Below are positions 25,640 through 35,400 of a stretch of 64,000 bases of DNA, piece after piece. How positions within the stretch are numbered: position 1 is the stretch's first letter; the number at the start of each line of letters is the position of its first letter. Origin of the DNA: Millisia brevis NBRC 105863 (lineage in GTDB: Bacteria; Actinomycetota; Actinomycetes; Mycobacteriales; Mycobacteriaceae). The notes below the pieces were generated by a model. The model was given only the letters and a program-made list of their open reading frames with translations. It was not told the DNA's origin and did no database searches. The DNA lies in assembly GCF_001552615.1 (NCBI RefSeq), contig NZ_BCRN01000009.1, positions 124,001 to 188,000 of the forward strand, written 5' to 3'. A program made the position numbers and the translations under genes.

Positions 25640-26323
25640 CTACTTGCGGCCCGGGGTCCACTGCAGACCCCAGCCGTAGGTCTGGTCGAGGACGTCCTGG
25701 GCTCCGTTGATGTAGCGCACCTCGCGCTGCACGGTCAGGTCGCCGCCGTTGTTCTGCAGCAGGGCGATCGCGCAGATCGGCGCACCGTCGACCGGGTAGT
25801 CGAGCTTGACCTCGATCTGCGGGCCGTTCTGCGGGAAGAGGGTGACGACGCCGTCGACGGCCGCCCAGTTGCGGGCACCCTCGTAGATCAGCGCGAAGAC
25901 CAGGATGCGGCGGATCGACGCGGTCTGGTCGAGGTTGATCAGCATGTTCTCGCCACCGGCGGCGGCGCCGCTGCGGTCATCGGCGTCGAGCTGAACGAAC
26001 GGCGGCTGGTTGAACGAGCCGAAGGAGTTGCCGAGCGCCTGCACGATGCCCTTGCGGCCGTCGTTGAGCTCCCAGAGGCAGCCCAGGTCGAGGTCGATAC
26101 CGCCGCCGCCGGCACCGCCGGCGAGGCGGGCGAGGAAGCCCTTCTTCTGCGGCTGCGCGGCGCCCTGCGACCAGTTGAGGTTCACCCGCATCGCGCCGCC
26201 CGCGCCGCCGGACTTGGTCAGGCTGATCGCCGGACGATCCTTGGACAGCGAGATCTTCGACGGTCCGGCCGGTGCCGAAGGCTGGCCTCCGGCGGGGGGA
26301 CGCTTGTTGTAATCGATCGCCAC
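25640..26323 (-). CDS. TerD family protein
   Basis: A 227-residue TerD-domain protein. KISLSKDRPAISLTK near residue 24 and MRVNLNWSQG near residue 45 begin the beta-sandwich. DLDLGCLWELNDGRKGIVQALG, FVQLDADDRSG and ENMLINLDQ carry the acidic calcium-binding residues, and RILVFALIYEGARNWAAVDGVVTLFPQ is the usual second half. The family is linked to tellurite and stress resistance and to calcium signalling. Here it stands alone, with no other ter genes near, so a general stress role is a guess. The start has AGGAG six bases upstream. Confidence 0.92.
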   Translation of the reverse strand: MAIDYNKRPPAGGQPSAPAGPSKISLSKDRPAISLTKSGGAGGAMRVNLNWSQGAAQPQKKGFLARLAGGAGGGGIDLDLGCLWELNDGRKGIVQALGNSFGSFNQPPFVQLDADDRSGAAAGGENMLINLDQTASIRRILVFALIYEGARNWAAVDGVVTLFPQNGPQIEVKLDYPVDGAPICAIALLQNNGGDLTVQREVRYINGAQDVLDQTYGWGLQWTPGRK

Positions 26324-26420
26324 GGAGCACTCCTGGGTCGGTTTCGTGGTGCCGATCGGAGCCCGTCCGAACCGGCGGTGGTCGCAGACCCATCATTGCA
26401 TCGCGCTGATCCCGAACCCG

Positions 26421-26453
26421 GAGCGGCCGTACCGAGGTCCGGCACGGCCGCTC
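26421..26453 (-). terminator. Hairpin downstream of purT
   Basis: GAGCGGCCGT (26421-26430) pairs perfectly with ACGGCCGCTC (26444-26453) around a 13-nt loop, 47 bp after the purT stop on the minus strand. No T-run follows, so it is a likely but unproven terminator. Confidence 0.45.
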
Positions 26454-26499
26454 GGGCACGGGATCTGCGACGTCGGACGCTTCCCGAGCGTCGCAGCGG

Positions 26500-27726
26500 T
26501 CAGGAATCGGCCGCGCGGCACTCCACTCGGGAGGCGCATTCGACCGCGCGGGCCCGGGCGGTGTCGACGTCGTCCGCGGCGGCGACCGCGACCCCCATCC
26601 GACGGGTCACGAACGCCTCCGGCTTGCCGAACAGCCGCAGATCCGACTGCGGAACCGCCAGCGCCTCGGCCACTCCGGTGTAGACGACCTCCTGCGCGTC
26701 GACGCCGCCGTAGATCACCGCGGACGCGCCGGGGCTGCGCAGCGAGACGTCGACCGGCAGGCCGAGCACGGCGCGGGCGTGCAGTTCGAACTGCGACAGC
26801 CGCTGGGTGGCGAGGGTGACCAGGCCGGTGTCGTGCGGGCGGGGGCTGACCTCGGAAAAGTAGACCCGGTCGCCGGCGACGAAGAGTTCGACGCCGAAGA
26901 CGCCACGGCCGCCGAGGGCTTCGGTGATCTTCTGCGAGATATCGCGCGCGGATTCGAGCGCGACGGCCGACATCGGTTGCGGCTGCCAGGATTCGACGTA
27001 GTCGCCGGCGCGCTGCAGATGGCCGATCGGCTCGCAGAACGAGGTGATCGTCGTGCCGTCGGGGCCGGCGGAGCGGACAGTCAATTGGGTGACCTCGTAG
27101 TCGAAGTCGACAAAACCTTCGACGATCACCCGCTTGGCGTTGACCCGGCCGCCGGACAGGGCGTACTCCCAGGCGGCCTCGACCTCACCCTCGCCGTAGA
27201 CGACCGACTGCCCCTTGCCCGATGACGACATCACCGGCTTGATCACCGCCGGGAAGCCCACGCGGGCACAGGATTCGCGAAGCTCCTCCAGCGAATCCGC
27301 GAACTCGTACGGAGAGGTCGGTATGCCCAACTCCTCGGCGGCCAGACGCCGAATACCCTCGCGGTCCATCGTCAGCTTGGTCGCACGCGCCGTCGGCACC
27401 ACCGTGGTGCCGGTGTTCTCGATGATGCCGAGCGTCTCGGTGGCGATCGCCTCGATCTCCGGAACGATGATGTGCGGGTCCTCGAGCTCGATCACCTCGA
27501 GCAATCGCCGCGGATCGGTCATGTCGAAGCTGTGGCTGCGGTGCGCCACCTGCGCTCCCGGGGCGCCGTCGTACCTGTCGACGGCGATCACCTCCACCCC
27601 GAGTCGCTGGAAGGCGATGATGACTTCCTTGCCCAGCTCACCGGCACCGAGCAACATCACTCGGGTGGCGGACGGGGTTCCGGGAGTACCGATAACTGCG
27701 GTTTCGGCGCCGATAACGTCGGTCAT
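26500..27726 (-). CDS. purT: Formate-dependent phosphoribosylglycinamide formyltransferase
   Basis: A 408-residue ATP-grasp enzyme that formylates GAR with formate and ATP in purine synthesis, bypassing folate. Seen are [30 protein letters not shown] at the N-terminus, PEIEAIATE, the ATP-grasp loop [16 protein letters not shown] near residue 155, [16 protein letters not shown], and [27 protein letters not shown] with the metal-binding Glu. The ATG at 27726 starts the protein; the longer frame to 27840 overlaps the divergent racemase gene. Mycobacterial purT (Rv0389) also stands just before a rhodanese-metZ pair, so the neighbourhood is partly conserved. Confidence 0.96.
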   Translation of the reverse strand: MTDVIGAETAVIGTPGTPSATRVMLLGAGELGKEVIIAFQRLGVEVIAVDRYDGAPGAQVAHRSHSFDMTDPRRLLEVIELEDPHIIVPEIEAIATETLGIIENTGTTVVPTARATKLTMDREGIRRLAAEELGIPTSPYEFADSLEELRESCARVGFPAVIKPVMSSSGKGQSVVYGEGEVEAAWEYALSGGRVNAKRVIVEGFVDFDYEVTQLTVRSAGPDGTTITSFCEPIGHLQRAGDYVESWQPQPMSAVALESARDISQKITEALGGRGVFGVELFVAGDRVYFSEVSPRPHDTGLVTLATQRLSQFELHARAVLGLPVDVSLRSPGASAVIYGGVDAQEVVYTGVAEALAVPQSDLRLFGKPEAFVTRRMGVAVAAADDVDTARARAVECASRVECRAADS

Positions 27727-27803
27727 CGATTGAATGTAACTCCGATAGCGTAGCCGGCGCGGGACGAAGAGGTTCCGACGAGGTGACCGAAGGAGAATCG
27801 CGA

Positions 27804-28907
27804 GTGTCGACATCCACATCAGGACCCCTGGCGGGCACATCAGGACCCCTGGCGGGGGTTCGTGTCCTCGAACTGGCCGGACTCGGGCCGGCCCCGCACG
27901 CGGCGATCCTGCTGGCGGACCTGGGCGCCGACGTGGTGCGCGTCCAGCGCGCCGGGCAGGTCAACCCGGCCGACCCGATCCTGCGCGGCCGCACGATCGT
28001 CGAGGCGAACCTGAAGGATCCGGCCGACAAGGAGCGGGTGCTCGACCTGGTCGATCGCGCCGATGTGCTGATCGAGGGCTTCCGGCCGGGCGTCGCCGAG
28101 CGGCTCGGATTCGGGCCCGACGATCTGCTGGAACGCAATCCGCGCCTGGTCTACGGCCGGATGACCGGCTGGGGTCAGGACGGCCCGCTGGCCGACCGCG
28201 CCGGCCACGACATCAACTACATCGCACTGACCGGCGTCCTGCACGCGATCGGCCGGGCCGGCGAGCGGCCGGTTCCGCCGCTGAACATGGTGGGCGACTT
28301 CGGCGGCGGCTCGATGTTCCTGGTCACCGGCATCCTCGCGGCCCTGGTCGAGCGGTCGACCAGCGGCAAGGGCCAGGTGATCGACGCGGCGATGGTCGAC
28401 GGCGCGATCGCGTTGTCGCACATGATCTGGGCCTTCCGCGGCCAGGGCCTGTGGACCGACGAGCAGGGCACCAACCTGCTCGACACCGGCGCACCGTTCT
28501 ACGAGGTCTACGAGACCAGGGACGGCAAGTACATCGCGGTCGGCGCGATCGAGCCGCAGTTCTACGCGCAGTTCCTGGAGGGCATCGGGCTGGCGGACGA
28601 CGACAGCCTGCCCCTGCAGCTCGATCGGCCGCAGTGGCCGACGCTCAAGAAGCGGTTCGCCGAGGTCTTCGCGACGCGCACCCGCGCGGAGTGGGAGGAG
28701 GTCTTCGACGGGACCGACGCCTGCGTGGCACCGGTGCTGACGATGACCGAGGCGCCCGAGCACCCGCACATCAAGGCGCGGCGGGCGATCGCCCCGCTCG
28801 CCGGGGTACCGCAGCACCGTCCGGCTCCGCGGTTCTCGCGGACGGCCAATCCGGAACCGACCCCGCCCCCGGCAACGGCGACCGACGCCGCCGACGTCTG
28901 GCGCTGA
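27804..28907 (+). CDS. mcr: CaiB/BaiF family CoA-transferase, alpha-methylacyl-CoA racemase
   Basis: A 367-residue family III CoA-transferase fold. [17 protein letters not shown] at 134-150 and [10 protein letters not shown] at 161-170 carry His135 and Asp165, spaced 30 residues apart like the His126/Asp156 pair of the mycobacterial racemase Mcr. It therefore most likely interconverts (2R)- and (2S)-methyl-branched acyl-CoAs during breakdown of branched fatty acids or sterol side chains. The GTG at 27804 has AAGGAG about eight bases upstream. The N-terminus contains a duplicated TSGPLAG heptapeptide from an exact 21-bp tandem repeat, just ahead of the conserved [13 protein letters not shown] start of the fold, so it should be tolerated. 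It is divergent from purT with 77 bp between. Confidence 0.92.
   Translation: MSTSTSGPLAGTSGPLAGVRVLELAGLGPAPHAAILLADLGADVVRVQRAGQVNPADPILRGRTIVEANLKDPADKERVLDLVDRADVLIEGFRPGVAERLGFGPDDLLERNPRLVYGRMTGWGQDGPLADRAGHDINYIALTGVLHAIGRAGERPVPPLNMVGDFGGGSMFLVTGILAALVERSTSGKGQVIDAAMVDGAIALSHMIWAFRGQGLWTDEQGTNLLDTGAPFYEVYETRDGKYIAVGAIEPQFYAQFLEGIGLADDDSLPLQLDRPQWPTLKKRFAEVFATRTRAEWEEVFDGTDACVAPVLTMTEAPEHPHIKARRAIAPLAGVPQHRPAPRFSRTANPEPTPPPATATDAADVWR
27815..27856 (+). repeat. Exact 21-bp tandem duplication inside the racemase gene
   Basis: Positions 27815-27835 and 27836-27856 are identical. The duplication keeps the frame and adds seven residues (TSGPLAG) near the N-terminus. It looks like a recent replication-slippage event. 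Confidence 0.9.
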
Positions 28908-28998
28908 TCGTCGACACCGGCCCGGGCGGATCGACGAGGGTCGGTTCGCCCGCGCCGCCGACGGCGGCCGTCACGCCCGGGCCGGCGGTGCGCGACCG

Positions 28999-30213
28999 TT
29001 AAGACCCGGCGCGCAACTGCTCCCCGATCCGCCGTCCGATGATGCGCAGCAGGTCGGCGCTGAGCGCCGGATCGCGCGAGGTGTCCCGATCGGTCTCCTC
29101 GGTCAGCGCCAGCACCCGGGTGAACCCGGCCGACGGCCACTTCTCCTCGGGAAGCTGATTGCGTCCGGCCACCGCGATCACCGGGGTCGGATGCGCCCGC
29201 CCGGCCAGCACGCCGAGCAGCTTGCCCTGTTCGGTCTGCGCGTCGATGCTGCCCTCACCGGTCAGCACCAGCGCCGCGGCGGCGCGGTGGCCGTCGAAGT
29301 CGAGCAGGTCGAGGAAGAATTCGGCGCCCGAGGTGATGCGGGCGCCCAGCAGCAGGGCGGCAAAGCCGATACCGCCCGCGGCGCCGGCCCCGGGGAGTTC
29401 GGCGAGCTGCGCCGCGGCGGGGAAGCCGGATCGGGCGACCACCTCGACCAGATGCGCCAGTCCGGCGTCCAGGTAGGCGACATCGTCCGGATCGGCGCCC
29501 TTCTGCGGGCCGTAGACCGCCGCGGCCCCGTCCGGGCCGGTCAGCGGGTTGGTGACGTCACCGGCGACCACGATCTCGATATCCGTGACGTCGACGGCGT
29601 CGCTGCGGTCGATCGTTGCGATCCGCTCGAGGCCGCGACCGCCGGGCGCGACCACCACGCCGTCGGCGTCGCGGAAAACCCAACCGAGCGCGGTCAGCAG
29701 CCCGGTGCCGCCGTCGGTGCTGGCGCTGCCCCCGAGGGCGAGGACCAGAGTGGCCGGACGGGCGGCGACCGCCGCCGCGACCGCCTGGCCGAATCCGAGG
29801 CTCGACGCGTCGAGCGCGGCGAGTTCGTCGGGCGGCAGCCCGGCCAGCCCGCAACTGTTCGCCACCTCGACGACCGCCGCCGCAGGCCGCTCGGCGCCGT
29901 CGTCGGCGTAGCCGAGCGCGATCGTCGTCGGGTGCGGCTGCCCGACCGCGTCGACGACCTCGACGGTCCGCTCGGTGAATCCGGCGGCCACCGCGGCGTC
30001 GACGCTGCCGTCACCCCCGTCGGCAAGCGGCAGCACCGTGCTGGTGACACCGACCGCGTGGAGCCCCTCGGCCAAGGCCGCGCCGACCTGCGGCGCGGAC
30101 AGACTGCCCTTGAATTTGTCCGGTGCGATCAAGACATGTGCGCGAACGCCGTCATCGGACCCTCCGATTGCGTCGTCGGGGATATCGGAGTGTCCGGAAG
30201 TCATGCGGGACAT
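28999..30213 (-). CDS. Glycerate kinase
   Basis: A 404-residue enzyme of the GlxK/GarK family that phosphorylates D-glycerate. VLIAPDKFKGSLSAPQVGAAL at about residues 27-47, LPLADGGDGSVDA, LALGGSASTDGGTGLLTALGW, FFLDLLDFD and LTGEGSIDAQTEQGKL are all family signatures. The N-terminus carries about 25 extra polar residues before the fold. ATG 30213 is used; another ATG three codons on is equally possible. It is divergent from fadE5, and a perfect 16-bp palindrome lies about 40 bp before its start. No other glyoxylate genes are nearby. Confidence 0.92.
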   Translation of the reverse strand: MSRMTSGHSDIPDDAIGGSDDGVRAHVLIAPDKFKGSLSAPQVGAALAEGLHAVGVTSTVLPLADGGDGSVDAAVAAGFTERTVEVVDAVGQPHPTTIALGYADDGAERPAAAVVEVANSCGLAGLPPDELAALDASSLGFGQAVAAAVAARPATLVLALGGSASTDGGTGLLTALGWVFRDADGVVVAPGGRGLERIATIDRSDAVDVTDIEIVVAGDVTNPLTGPDGAAAVYGPQKGADPDDVAYLDAGLAHLVEVVARSGFPAAAQLAELPGAGAAGGIGFAALLLGARITSGAEFFLDLLDFDGHRAAAALVLTGEGSIDAQTEQGKLLGVLAGRAHPTPVIAVAGRNQLPEEKWPSAGFTRVLALTEETDRDTSRDPALSADLLRIIGRRIGEQLRAGS

Positions 30214-30251
30214 GATCCTGCAGCCCTACCACGCCGGGCAACCGGTTCGGC

Positions 30252-30267
30252 CGGTTACGTGTAACCG
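30252..30267. promoter_or_regulatory. Perfect palindrome between glycerate kinase and fadE5
   Basis: CGGTTAC (30252-30258) and GTAACCG (30261-30267) are perfect inverted repeats around GT. It is distinct in sequence from the fadE5 operator pair downstream and lies about 40 bp before the glycerate kinase start, so a regulator of either gene could bind here. Confidence 0.5.
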
Positions 30268-30270
30268 CTC

Positions 30271-30323
30271 TTGGCAGTCGACTTACCGGCGGGTACACTA
30301 AAGCTAAGTTACCGGCGAGTAGC
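30271..30323 (+). promoter_or_regulatory. fadE5 promoter with two TetR-type operator sites
   Basis: TTGGCA (30271-30276) and TACACT (30294-30299) are separated by 17 bp, a good housekeeping-type promoter. Site A, CTTACCGGCGGGTACA (30282-30297), lies between the two elements, and site B, GTTACCGGCGAGTAGC (30308-30323), lies over the expected transcription start. Both match sites at fadA2/fabG4 and tetR, so repression by the nearby TetR protein is likely. Confidence 0.7.
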
Positions 30324-30404
30324 TTATGCTCGCCCCCGTACGCATCAGCCGAATCAGTACGCAGCAGCCAGTTCAGCGAACTCGACGCAGAGAGCGAAAC
30401 GACC

Positions 30405-32240
30405 ATGGGTCACTACAAGAGCAATATCCGCGACCTCGAATTCAATCTCTTCGAGGTCCTCGGACTCGACGCGGTCCTCGAGACCGGCGAATACGGTGAT
30501 CTCGATGCCGACACCGTTCGCAGCATCCTCGACGAGATCAACCGCCTGGCCGAGGGCCCGATCGCCGAATCCTTCGCCGAGGCCGATCGCAATCCACCGA
30601 CATTCGACCCGCAGACCCACTCGGTCACGCTTCCGGAGCCCTTCAAGAAGTCCTACCGGGCCTACGAAGCCGCCGGTTGGACCACGATCGGCGTCGGCGA
30701 GGAACTCGGCGGCACGCCGGTCCCCCGAACGGTCAACTGGGCCGCCGCCGAACTGATCCTGGGCGCGAACCCCGCCGTGCTGATGTACTCCGCGGGCGGC
30801 GTCTTCGCGAACATCCTCTACAACAACGGCACCGACGAGCAGAAGGAATGGGCCAAGCTCGCCGTCGAGCGCCAGTGGGGCTCGACGATGGTGCTGACCG
30901 AGCCGGACGCCGGCTCCGACGTCGGCGCCGGACGCACCAAGGCGATCAAGCAGGACGACGGCTCCTGGCACATCGAGGGCGTCAAGCGCTTCATCACCAG
31001 CGGCGACTCGGATGACCTCTTCGAGAACATCTTCCACCTCGTCCTCGCCCGCCCCGAGGGTGCCGGACCGGGCACCAAGGGACTGTCGCTCTTCTTCGTC
31101 CCCAAGTTCCACTTCGACGCGAAGACCGGCGCGCTCGGCGAGCGCAACGGCGTCTTCGTCACCAACGTCGAGCACAAGATGGGCCTGAAGGTCTCCGCCA
31201 CCTGCGAGCTGACCTTCGGCGGACACGGCGTCCCCGCGCAGGGCTGGCTGGTCGGCGAGGTGCACAACGGCATCGCGCAGATGTTCGACGTCATCGAGCA
31301 CGCCCGAATGATGGTGGGCACCAAGGCCATCTCGACGCTGTCGACCGGCTACCTGACCGCTCTGGACTACGCCAAGCAGCGCGTCCAGGGTGCCGACCTG
31401 ACCCAGATGCTCGACAAGGCCGCGCCCCGCGTCACGATCACCCATCATCCGGATGTGCGTCGCTCGTTGATGACTCAGAAGGCGTACGCGGAAGGCCTTC
31501 GCGCGCTGTACCTCTACACCGCTTCCTTCCAGGACACGGTTTCGGCCAAGATGATTCACGACGCCGACCCGAACATCGCGCATCGCGTCAACGACCTGCT
31601 GCTGCCGATCGTCAAGGGCGTCGGCTCCGAGGTCGCCTACGAGCAGCTCACCCAGTCGCTGCAGACCCTGGGCGGCTCGGGCTACCTGCAGGACTACCCG
31701 ATCGAGCAGTACATCCGCGACGCGAAGATCGACTCGCTCTACGAGGGCACCACCGCCATCCAGGCGCAGGACTTCTTCTTCCGCAAGATCGCCCGCGACC
31801 GCGGTACCGCGCTGGCGTTCGTCGCCGGCCAGATCCAGTCCTTCCTGGACAACGACGGCGGCAATGGTCGGCTCAAGGCCGAGCGGGCGCTGCTCAAGAG
31901 CTCCTTCGAGGACATCCAGGCGATCATCGCGAACCTGACCGGTCTGCTGATGTCCGCGCAGGAGCAGCCGCGCGAGCTGTACCGCATCGGCCTGGCGTCG
32001 GTGCCGTTCCTGCTGGCCTTCGGCGATCTGATCATCGGCTGGCTGCTGCTGCAGCAGGCCGCCGTGGCGATCGAGAAGCTCGACGGTGACGTCTCCGCCG
32101 CCGATCGCGCGTTCTACGAGGGCAAGATCGCGGCGGCCTCCTTCTTCGCGAAGAACCAGTTGCCGAAGATCGCCTCGGTTCGCCAGGTCCTGTCGGATAT
32201 CGATCTCGACATCATGGATCTCGACGAAGCGGCGTTCTGA
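30405..32240 (+). CDS. fadE5: Acyl-CoA dehydrogenase FadE5
   Basis: A 611-residue FAD enzyme that introduces the first double bond in fatty acyl-CoA breakdown. Length and sequence match mycobacterial FadE5 (Rv0244c), starting with [32 protein letters not shown] is the flavin/substrate loop, [11 protein letters not shown] follows, and [15 protein letters not shown] near residue 445 carries Glu447, the expected catalytic base. It acts on acyl-CoAs of many chain lengths in relatives. The promoter carries a -35/-10 pair with two TetR-type operators, and a long palindromic terminator follows the stop. With fadA2 and fabG4-htdX it forms a conserved lipid cluster. Confidence 0.97.
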   Translation: MGHYKSNIRDLEFNLFEVLGLDAVLETGEYGDLDADTVRSILDEINRLAEGPIAESFAEADRNPPTFDPQTHSVTLPEPFKKSYRAYEAAGWTTIGVGEELGGTPVPRTVNWAAAELILGANPAVLMYSAGGVFANILYNNGTDEQKEWAKLAVERQWGSTMVLTEPDAGSDVGAGRTKAIKQDDGSWHIEGVKRFITSGDSDDLFENIFHLVLARPEGAGPGTKGLSLFFVPKFHFDAKTGALGERNGVFVTNVEHKMGLKVSATCELTFGGHGVPAQGWLVGEVHNGIAQMFDVIEHARMMVGTKAISTLSTGYLTALDYAKQRVQGADLTQMLDKAAPRVTITHHPDVRRSLMTQKAYAEGLRALYLYTASFQDTVSAKMIHDADPNIAHRVNDLLLPIVKGVGSEVAYEQLTQSLQTLGGSGYLQDYPIEQYIRDAKIDSLYEGTTAIQAQDFFFRKIARDRGTALAFVAGQIQSFLDNDGGNGRLKAERALLKSSFEDIQAIIANLTGLLMSAQEQPRELYRIGLASVPFLLAFGDLIIGWLLLQQAAVAIEKLDGDVSAADRAFYEGKIAAASFFAKNQLPKIASVRQVLSDIDLDIMDLDEAAF

Positions 32241-32264
32241 CCCCGCAGCACCTGCTTCACACGC

Positions 32265-32300
32265 CCGAGGGCCGGCATCCGATCGGATGCCGGCCCTCGG
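32265..32300. terminator. Long palindromic terminator after fadE5
   Basis: A perfect 36-bp palindrome: the left arm CCGAGGGCCGGCATCCGA (32265-32282) is followed directly by its reverse complement (32283-32300), so a hairpin of about 16 pairs with a 4-nt loop can form. CGTTTC follows. It lies 25 bp after the fadE5 stop and could end transcription from both sides. Confidence 0.75.
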
Positions 32301-32343
32301 CGTTTCGGGTCGATGGTCGGACCAACCGATGCCGGTAGCGGCA

Positions 32344-32447
32344 ACCGTTTGTCGCTGTTACCGGCTGTCCCCGGCTACCGTTTGTCGCTGTTACCGGCTG
32401 TGCCCGGTTACCCTTTGTCGCGGTTAACCCGCCGTCGCTGTTACCCC
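32344..32447. repeat. 33-bp tandem repeat array in a convergent intergenic region
   Basis: Units start at 32344, 32377 and 32410, with a partial fourth at 32443, each opening with ACC(G/C)TTTGTCGC. Copies 1 and 2 differ at only two positions; copy 3 is diverged in its second half. The array lies between the ends of fadE5 and the VanW gene, 44 bp after the fadE5 terminator. The length is a multiple of three, but no start or conserved product supports a gene. Confidence 0.8.
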
Positions 32448-32484
32448 GGGTTCTCGACCGGCGCGATCAGCCCTCGCCGTGGGA

Positions 32485-35400
32485 TCAGCTCTCGCCGTCG
32501 TCCTCGGAATCGGCGGGCGCCGCATCGGCGGGCGCGGCGGCCGGCTCGGGTTCCGGCGAGATGCAGCGCACGATCGGCACCGGGTCGTAGGTGACCGTCC
32601 GCGTAGTGCGGGAGATCTCGGCACCGGTGTTCATATCGCTGATCACCTTGGTGTCGCTGGTGGTGAAGCCCTGCGCCCCGGAGGACGCCTGGCAGCCCGA
32701 CCCGGCGGGCAGCGTGATCGTGCGCGGCGAGGTATAGCCGTACCGCTGACCGGTGTACGACTCGACGTCCACATGCTTGGTGCCCCAGAGCCGCACCGTC
32801 ACCTGCGAGGAGTTCGCCCACGCCTCGACAACCACGGCGGTGTCGTAGGGGTTGCGGAACTTCAGGTCGATCGAGCCTTCGAAGACCGTCGCCTCGCGGG
32901 CCTCGGGGTACCGCGAGATGTAGTAGCTGTGCTCGGTGTGCTCGACGTCTTCCATACCGGCGAAGTAGGCCGCGTTGTAGGTGGTGGTCGCCAACTGGCT
33001 GACACCGCCACCGATTCCGCGGGCCGGCCGGCCGTTGTTGATGATGCCCGACTCGACGTAGCCCTGCGCGGCCCCGCGCGGCCCGGTCGCCTCGTTGAGC
33101 GAGAAGGTGCCGCCCGGTTCGACCAGGGTCTGGTTGATCGCCCGCGCACCGACGCCGATGTTCACCCCGGAGGCGTATTCGAAACCGCCGGTGGTGAATT
33201 CGCCGATCACCTCGGTGACGCCCAAGTTCTGGGCGGCCTCGGTGGTCAGTTCGGGCGGCTGGTGCTGATAGACCGCCGTGATCGTGCGCGCGTCCGGAGC
33301 GGCGAAGACCTGCGGCAGCCGCTCGAGGGTGACCCGCCAGTCGACGACATTGCCGTCCACCGCGGGCACGATCGTGACGCCGCCGTCGACCACGATCCGC
33401 GCGTCGATCGGCTGGACCTCGCTCGCGAGGAGCTGCGGGGCGAGCAGGGCCTGTGCGGCCTCGAGGTTGTAGTGCGCCTGCAGCGATCCGGCGTCGTCGG
33501 GAACGAAGGTGATCACCTCGCCGAGCCGGTCGACCGGCAGGGTGCCGACCACGCCGTCGTTGCCGGTGACCTGCACCGGGACCGAAGCGGCGGGAATCGC
33601 GATCTCGTTGAGCGCCCGCTGGACGGCGTTGGCGTCGACGGCGGAGGCCACCACGTCGGCGGGCAGGTCGATCGCCTCGCCGCGATACCAGTTGTCCAGG
33701 ATCGCCTGCCGCGAGGCATCGACCTGGAGGGTCTGCCCGCTGACCGGCTCGATCGCGGTGGGAGTCGCCCCTTCGAAGACGACCGCGCCTTCGACCACCG
33801 GCCGATCGAGCGTCCCGGCGATGTCGGTGACCGTGCCGTCCAGGGCGGCGTCGTCGATGGTGACCACCGGTGCGATCTCGCGATCGGAGAAGAGCGAGAC
33901 GAAGCGGGTGATCGGGTTGAGCGGCTGGGAACCGATGTGGTCGACCGTGGCATCCCAGTCGACGGCGATGCCGGCGTCGGCGGGCACCAGCGACGCGGTC
34001 GGCTCGTCGGTGGAGGCTGCGTCGGTGGAAGCCGGGTCGGCGTTGTCCCCGGTGGGCACCGCGCGGACCGCGATCTCCTCGGTCAGCCGCGGCTCGACGA
34101 CCTCGCGCAGACGGGTGGCGGCGTCCTCGGGGGACAGCCCGGCGAGATCGACGCCGGCGACGTGGGCGCCGCGAGGAACCTGCCCGGAGGAGGCCAGCAC
34201 GTCGACCAGGTAGACGCCGGAGAGCGCTACCAGGACACCCGCGGCGGCCAGGACGCCTCGGCGACGCCACCAGGGGCGACCGGCGGGACTCGAGTCGGCC
34301 TTGCGGGTGATCGGGGGCTCCTCGACGGGCGGCTGCCCGCCGCCGGATGCGGCGGCCGCCGGACGCGGTGCGTCATCGACGGTGGTCTCCGGGGCCTCGC
34401 CGGGTCCGAGCTCGCCCGGTTCGAGATCGCCCGGTTCCGGTGTGCCCCGATGGGTGGTGCCCGCAGCGGCGGCACCCGGCTCGGCGCGCACGGTGTCCGG
34501 GTGCCGGGTGTCCGGATGCGGGGGTTGCGGACGCGAACGCGGTGCCCGCCCGGCGGCGGCGACCGCGGACAGCGCGACGGTATCGGCGGTCGGGTCGACA
34601 TCACCCGGCGCCACGACACTCGGGTCAACGGCACTCGGGTCAACGGCACCCGGATCGCTGCCGTCCGGATCGATCGGGGCCCGCGACACCGGCTCGATGC
34701 CTTCCACGGTGACCGCGTCGATCCCGTTCGGGTCCACCGCGGCCGTCCGGGGATCCAGCGGCTCGGCGGTCTCGTCCGGCGCCTCCGCGACCTCGGCGTG
34801 TTCGGCCTCGGGAGCCTCGAGGGTCGAATCCGGCGCACCGGGCCCGCCGTCGCGGCCGGCCTCGTCACCGACCGGCGCACCGGTGGCGTGAGCGATCGAT
34901 GCCGCGGATCCGGCGTAGGGCGAATCCCGGTAGGGCGAGCCGGTCGGCACGGCCCGCGGATCGGCGTCGACCTGCGGGATCGCGGCGGTGACTCCGCCGA
35001 GCGTCGGCAGGGCTATCGGCACCCGCTGCGTGATCGCCTCCATCGCGGCACGATCCTCCGGCGCCGCGGCGCCGGCGTCGCCAACGGTGGCACGGTGATC
35101 GGCCCCGGCGGCGTCCGCGGCATCGAGCGGCACGTCCTGGTACACCGGCGCGTCGTATTCCGGCGCGTCGTACTCGGGAGCGTCGTGTGCGGGGGTGTCG
35201 TACTGCGGGGCGTCGTCTTCGGAGGAAGCGGCGGCAGGATCGGAAGATGCCGGATCGGTGGGAGTCGACTCGGCCGTATCGGACCCGGTCACATCGGACG
35301 CGGTCACATCGGACGCGGGCGCCTCGGGCGTTGCGGGCGCGGAGACTTCGGCGGCATCAGCATCGGCGTCGACGGGAGACTCACCATCGACCGAATCGGG

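Noticed and set aside
32313-32594. Short frame with 11-residue repeats over the tandem array
   Set aside because: The repeat period of 33 bp creates a repeating peptide by chance; no ribosome site or family, and it runs into the VanW gene.
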